Shown in pieces: positions 5,931 to 12,338 of a DNA stretch of 12,338 bases (positions are counted from its first letter, which is position 1; the number at the start of each line of letters is the position of its first letter). A program made the translations under genes and the position numbers. Source of the DNA: CAYGWP01 sp964353455 (GTDB lineage: Bacteria > Planctomycetota > Phycisphaerae > FEN-1346); NCBI GenBank assembly GCA_964353455.1, contig CAYGWP010000323.1, positions 1-12,338 on the forward strand. The letters are read 5' to 3'. The notes beneath the pieces are model-generated. The model did not search any database. It was not told where the DNA came from and saw nothing but the letters and a program-made list of their open reading frames with translations.

Positions 5931-6761
5931 ATGAAGGACGACGAGATCGAGACTATCGAGATCGACCTGCTCCTGGAGGCCATCTTCAGGCGGTGCGGCT
6001 ACGATTTCCGCTCCTACGCCCGAGCCTCCGTCGACCGAAGGGTCCGCCAGTTTCTGTCCGGCTCGGGCTGCAAGACCATCTCGGAGATGGTCCAAAGGCT
6101 GATGCACGACGCCGAGTTCCTCTCCAGGCTGGTGCAGTACTTCTCGATCTCGGTCACCGAGATGTTTCGCGACCCGTTCGTCTACCGCGCCGTCCGCGAG
6201 AAGGTCGTTCCGCTGCTTCGCACCTACCCGTTCTTCAACGTCTGGCACGCCGGCTGCGCCACCGGCGAGGAGGTGTACTCGCTGGCCATCGTGCTCGCGG
6301 AGGAGAACCTCCTGAAGCGGGCCACCCTCTACGCCACGGACATCAACGACGAGGCCCTGGACCGGGCCCGTGAAGGCATCTACCCGCTCGACAAGATGCG
6401 GGAATCCACGCAGAACTACCACGACGCCAGCGGTCGCGCCCCGTTCTCCGAGTACTACCACGCGCGGTACGACGCGGCGGTGATGGACGGCTCGCTCAAG
6501 GAGCGGATCGCCTTCGCCAACCACAATCTGGTCGGTGACGGGGTCTTCGGCGAGATGCAACTGGTCTTCTGCCGGAACGTCCTCATCTACTTCAACAGCG
6601 AACTTAAGAACCGCGTCCTCCGCCTGATCACCGACAGTCTGGCCCGCGGCGGGTTCCTCTGTCTCGGAACCAAGGAGGACCTCCAGTTCACCGACGCGGC
6701 CGCCTGCTACGAGACCATCGACAGGAACGCGCGGCTGTTCAGGAAGACGGGAGGATCTTGA
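5931..6761 (+). CDS. cheR: CheR-type protein-glutamate O-methyltransferase
   Basis: This 276-residue protein has the CheR family plan. The N-terminal helical domain has FSISVTEMFRDPFVYRAV (71-88). The SAM-binding fold has HAGCATGEEVYSLAI (106-120, the glycine-rich motif), ATDIN (135-139) and LVFCRNVLIYFN (211-222). The end, GGFLCLGTKEDL, is also typical. The length is normal for a single-domain CheR without TPR repeats. It would transfer methyl groups from S-adenosylmethionine to glutamates of chemoreceptors or of kinase signalling helices. GGAGG sits just before the ATG (5922-5926). No chemoreceptor, CheA, CheW or CheB is present in the window. The setting is that of CheR genes in hybrid-kinase clusters, where the target is probably a kinase rather than a classical MCP (inference). 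The stop overlaps a possible ATG as TGATG. Confidence 0.93.
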   Translation: MKDDEIETIEIDLLLEAIFRRCGYDFRSYARASVDRRVRQFLSGSGCKTISEMVQRLMHDAEFLSRLVQYFSISVTEMFRDPFVYRAVREKVVPLLRTYPFFNVWHAGCATGEEVYSLAIVLAEENLLKRATLYATDINDEALDRAREGIYPLDKMRESTQNYHDASGRAPFSEYYHARYDAAVMDGSLKERIAFANHNLVGDGVFGEMQLVFCRNVLIYFNSELKNRVLRLITDSLARGGFLCLGTKEDLQFTDAAACYETIDRNARLFRKTGGS

Positions 6762-6889
6762 TGCGACCGGCCGTCCGGCGGTTCCCGAATGAGCGCTGGC
6801 GGCAGCGGTCGGCATCCGAGCCCACGCCGCGCGTTCCACCAGGCAAGACGGACCCGAGAACCCCGCCGACCCCCTCTCGTGATTCCTGA
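6761..6889 (+). CDS. Possible small ORF, or relic start of a lost gene, after cheR
   Basis: The ATG overlaps the cheR stop (TGATG) and is preceded by GGGAGG with a six-base gap, the best-spaced ribosome binding site in this operon. It opens 42 codons ending in TGA at 6887-6889. The peptide begins MRPAV and is then arginine- and proline-rich, with no recognisable fold. In comparable clusters cheR is often followed by cheB, whose product starts with a short M-R/K-x-x-V strand. This could be the 5' stub of a deleted cheB, but the evidence is only the start signal and position. A chance ORF is equally possible. Confidence 0.3.
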   Translation: MRPAVRRFPNERWRQRSASEPTPRVPPGKTDPRTPPTPSRDS

Positions 6890-7024
6890 CGGAGGCCAAC
6901 CCCCATCTCGCCGGACCACTTCGCCGGCCGCCGATTCGGGTGGAGTCGAAGCCCACCCCATGACGATATCTTCTTAAGGCCGGGCGTCTTGGAAGGTGGC
7001 CCGGCCTGCGCTGGGGATAGGGGC
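6762..7024 (+). other. Spacer between cheR and the hybrid kinase gene, with leader hairpin
   Basis: This 263-base gap contains the 42-codon ORF and the hairpin at 6977-7007. There AGGCCGGGC (6977-6985) pairs perfectly with GCCCGGCCT (6999-7007) around a 13-base loop, 17 bases before the kinase ATG. No T-run follows, so it is not a standard terminator. It could be a translational or processing element, or a diverged palindrome. A second ORF (6789-6977) has no family features and I do not call it. Confidence 0.5.
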
Positions 7025-10824
<3,800 letters not shown>

Positions 10825-10828
<4 letters not shown>

Positions 10829-11724
10829 AAATACTTGTGATTGACGATAGTCAGGACACGCTGACCGTGGTCAAGGCCCGGCTGGCCCACGAAGGCCACG
10901 ATGTCCTGTGCGCCGGAGGCGGCCGCGAAGGTCTGCTAACCGCCGGCCGCGAGAACCCGGACCTGGTCCTGCTCGATGTGGACATGCCCGACACGACGGG
11001 CTTTGAGGTGTGCCGCCGGCTGAAGGAGGACGCGGCAACGTGCTCGATCCCCGTGATCTTCCTGTCCGGCTCGGGTGGCACCGACGAGAAGGTCAAGGGA
11101 CTGGACCTGGGCGCGGTTGACTTCGTGACCAAGCCCTTCGACGCGTACGAGTTGCGGGCGCGCGTCCGGGCCGCCTTGCGGACCAAACATCTCCAGGACC
11201 TCTTGCGGCAGTACGCCTTGATCGATCCCCTGACGGAACTGCCCAACCGGCGTGCCCTGGACGAGCGCTTACACCAGGAGTGGGCCAGACTCTTGCGGCA
11301 CGGCGGGCATTTGGCCTTGATCATGGCGGACCTGGACCGCTTCAAGAAAATCAACGACAAGTTCGGGCATCCTGCCGGCGACGAGGCGCTGCGCCAGGTG
11401 GCCCACCTGCTGGCCAGGGGTTGCCGCGAGTCCGATATGCCGGTCCGCTACGGCGGCGAGGAGTTCGTTGTTGTGGCGCCGGAAACCACCGCCGATGCCG
11501 CCGCAGACTTCGCCGACCGCCTGAGGATAAGCATCTGCTCCCGGCCTCTCCAGGTCCACGGAAAGGCCCTGAGCATCACGGCCAGTTTCGGCGTTGCGGG
11601 CAATGAGGGCCTCCAAGGCCCCGAAGAACTGGTCCAGGCGGCCGACGCGGCCCTGTACCGCGCGAAGTCCGCCGGCCGCAACTGCGTCAAGGCCGCGGAG
11701 CCTCCAACCGCCGCCGCCCGTTGA
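10825..11724 (+). CDS. REC-GGDEF response regulator, diguanylate cyclase (PleD/WspR-like)
   Basis: This 299-residue cytosolic protein makes c-di-GMP from two GTP. The receiver (1-120) has LVIDDS, phospho-acceptor Asp51 in LLDVDMPD, FLSGSG and VTKPFD. The GGDEF domain (about 135-290) has DPLTELPNRRALDE, MADLDRFKKINDKFGH, the active-site variant GGEEF at 210-214 (fully functional in the family) and an I-site RESD five residues before it. The ATG overlaps the kinase stop (ATGA), which indicates translational coupling. I rejected an in-frame start 60 bases upstream because it would add residues antisense to nothing known and lies within the HPt coding end. The obvious phosphate donor is the HPt of the preceding gene. 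Phosphorylation would promote dimerisation and cyclase activity. There is no membrane segment or EAL/HD-GYP partner, so it is probably synthesis-only. Confidence 0.95.
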
Positions 11725-11736
11725 GGCCGGCGTGTG

Positions 11737-11759
11737 GCCCGCCAAGCAGGAGGGCGGGC
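11737..11759. repeat. GCCCGCC palindrome, copy D
   Basis: GCCCGCC (11737-11743) pairs perfectly with GGCGGGC (11753-11759) around a 9-base loop, 13 bases after the diguanylate cyclase stop. Without a T-run it is not a typical terminator. It is nearly the reverse complement of copy A apart from the loop. Confidence 0.75.
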
Positions 11760-11778
11760 GATTCACCTCCCGTGCCAC

Positions 11779-11924
11779 CTACAGCGTTTTAAGATTGCGT
11801 ATTGGCGCGGCGGGTCTCCGTACCCGCCGCGGTACCTATGCGCCCGTCCCTATCGCGGCCCGCCAGGACTAAGGGCGGGCCGCGCAAAGGGGTAATGTAT
11901 CCACGCGATCCTAAAACGCTCTAG
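11779..11924. mobile_element. MITE-like 146-bp element with terminal inverted repeats
   Basis: The left end CTACAGCGTTTTAAGATTGC (from 11779, arm to 11800) and the right end (11903-11924, ending AAAACGCTCTAG) are inverted repeats matching at 19 of 22 positions. The inside is almost all secondary structure: a 9-bp perfect stem at 11806-11831 (CGCGGCGGG/CCCGCCGCG, 8-base loop) and an 11-bp perfect stem at 11854-11884. There is no coding capacity. No clear target-site duplication is visible, so mobility is inferred from the architecture alone. Confidence 0.6.
11854..11884. repeat. GCCCGCC palindrome, copy E (longest stem)
   Basis: CGCGGCCCGCC (11854-11864) pairs perfectly with GGCGGGCCGCG (11874-11884) around AGGACTAAG. 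It lies inside the MITE-like element, linking the two repeat classes. Confidence 0.8.
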
Positions 11925-12060
11925 CGGGCGCCGAACTCAATTCCCATGCCCCAGTACAGATTTCCCGTGAACTCCGCGAAAAACGCGAAAAAGCGCAAGT
12001 TCTGACTCAAGAAAAAACGCGGAAGGTCCGATAAATGCCTCGAAGTCCCATCCCAGCGCA

Positions 12061-12095
12061 AGGGCCGCCCCAGATGTTGGGGCGGCCCTGTATTT
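12061..12095 (+). terminator. Hairpin terminator (plus strand)
   Basis: AGGGCCGCCCCA (12061-12072) pairs perfectly over 12 bp with TGGGGCGGCCCT (12078-12089). The loop is GATGT, and GTATTTT follows on the plus strand. On the minus strand no T-run follows, so it should stop rightward transcripts. It lies 337 bases after the diguanylate cyclase gene and may end that operon, or a transcript starting in the A-rich zone before it. The T-tract is short and broken by GTA, so efficiency is uncertain. Confidence 0.6.
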
Positions 12096-12129
12096 TCGCC
12101 ATCGCGGCGGCCCGCTGTTGAACGAAGCC

Positions 12130-12173
12130 GCCCGCCAGTACGGTGGGCGGGGCGTGCGGGCGCTCCAGCCCGC
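12130..12173. repeat. GCCCGCC palindrome, copy F, with a second adjacent hairpin
   Basis: CCCGCC (12131-12136) pairs with GGCGGG (12146-12151) around a 9-base loop. GCGGGC (12156-12161) then pairs with GCCCGC (12168-12173) around GCTCCA. Two hairpins in tandem resemble the paired arrangement of bacterial interspersed mosaic elements. Confidence 0.55.
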
Positions 12174-12338
12174 TTTCGGACGGAGCGCCCGGCAACGCCT
12201 TTTCGGCTGCCGCGCGAGGTGGGGGATTCGCGGCGGCGCCAGCAAGAGGACGGGCTTGGGAGCCACGAGAACTCGTGCGACCTATCCCATCCCAGGATAA
12301 GGGCCCCAGCCCAGCGCGGCTCCTCGCCCGCCCTCCAT

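Larger units (their letters stand above)
11725..12338. other. Non-coding repeat-rich right end
   Basis: No ORF here has a recognisable domain or a good start. The ORFs 11594-11872 plus, 11937-12266 minus and 12118-12300 plus are arginine/proline-rich and run through palindromes. The stretch is a patchwork: palindrome D, the 146-bp inverted-repeat element with palindrome E, an A-rich zone (11970-12020), a terminator-like hairpin, palindrome F and a companion hairpin. At the very end GCCCGCCCTCC (12327-12337) matches the left arm of copy A, so another palindrome may continue past the edge. Confidence 0.65.

Noticed and set aside
5523..6956. Minus-strand frame continuing upstream of the kinase fragment
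   Set aside because: Beyond 5522 it is only the antisense of the plus-strand receiver and cheR, with no kinase core.
6789..6977. 62-codon ORF after cheR
   Set aside because: Proline/arginine-rich, poor start signal, no family resemblance, and overlaps the better-initiated frame at 6761.
11937..12266. 109-codon minus-strand ORF at the right end
   Set aside because: It runs straight through the terminator hairpin and palindrome F, and has no domain.
12043..12312. Direct repeat of TCCCATCCCAG followed by AAGGGCC at about 12048 and 12285
   Set aside because: The match is short and gapped; in such GC-rich DNA it may be chance.

Overview
This is a high-GC bacterial window built around c-di-GMP and phosphorelay signalling, with a left half eroded by small palindromic repeats. 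The phylum is inferred, not shown. A secreted protein with the W...NW beta-strand motif, long multi-PAS hybrid kinases and heptad-type GTGCGGA repeats all fit Planctomycetota or a neighbouring PVC-like lineage. No rRNA, tRNA, CRISPR array or transposase is visible.

Layout. The left edge holds the 5' end of an exported protein gene (minus strand, from 323 to the edge). A 444-base non-coding stretch follows. Next comes a wrecked ptsI (PTS enzyme I) on the minus strand, 768-2650. It is cut by two inverted-repeat elements made of 7-bp tandem units. Its phosphohistidine motif is replaced by a third, unrelated palindrome. Upstream of ptsI, overlapping it by 4 bases, is an intact REC-PAS-GGDEF-HD-GYP gene (4806-2647, minus), which could both make and break c-di-GMP. 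A third heptamer element separates it from a minus-strand fragment of a hybrid histidine kinase (about 5522-4968).

At 5517-5522 (CTCGAG) the orientation flips. Plus-strand coding starts abruptly inside another receiver domain (5532-5915), followed by a CheR-type methyltransferase (5931-6761), a doubtful 42-codon ORF, a 1267-residue membrane hybrid kinase with its own REC and HPt (7025-10828), and a REC-GGDEF diguanylate cyclase coupled to it by an ATGA overlap (10825-11724). The likely logic is ligand sensing by a Cache-like periplasmic domain, then a His-Asp-His-Asp relay to the diguanylate cyclase, and so a change in c-di-GMP. The minus-strand GGDEF/HD-GYP protein is a plausible counter-regulator.

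The last 614 bases hold no convincing gene. They carry a 146-bp MITE-like element with terminal inverted repeats, more copies of the GCCCGCC...GGCGGGC palindrome, and one good hairpin terminator.

The main novelty is the repeats. Two palindromic families sit inside or at the ends of genes, including exactly at an enzyme's catalytic motif. The heptamer unit contains no stop codon in any of the six frames.
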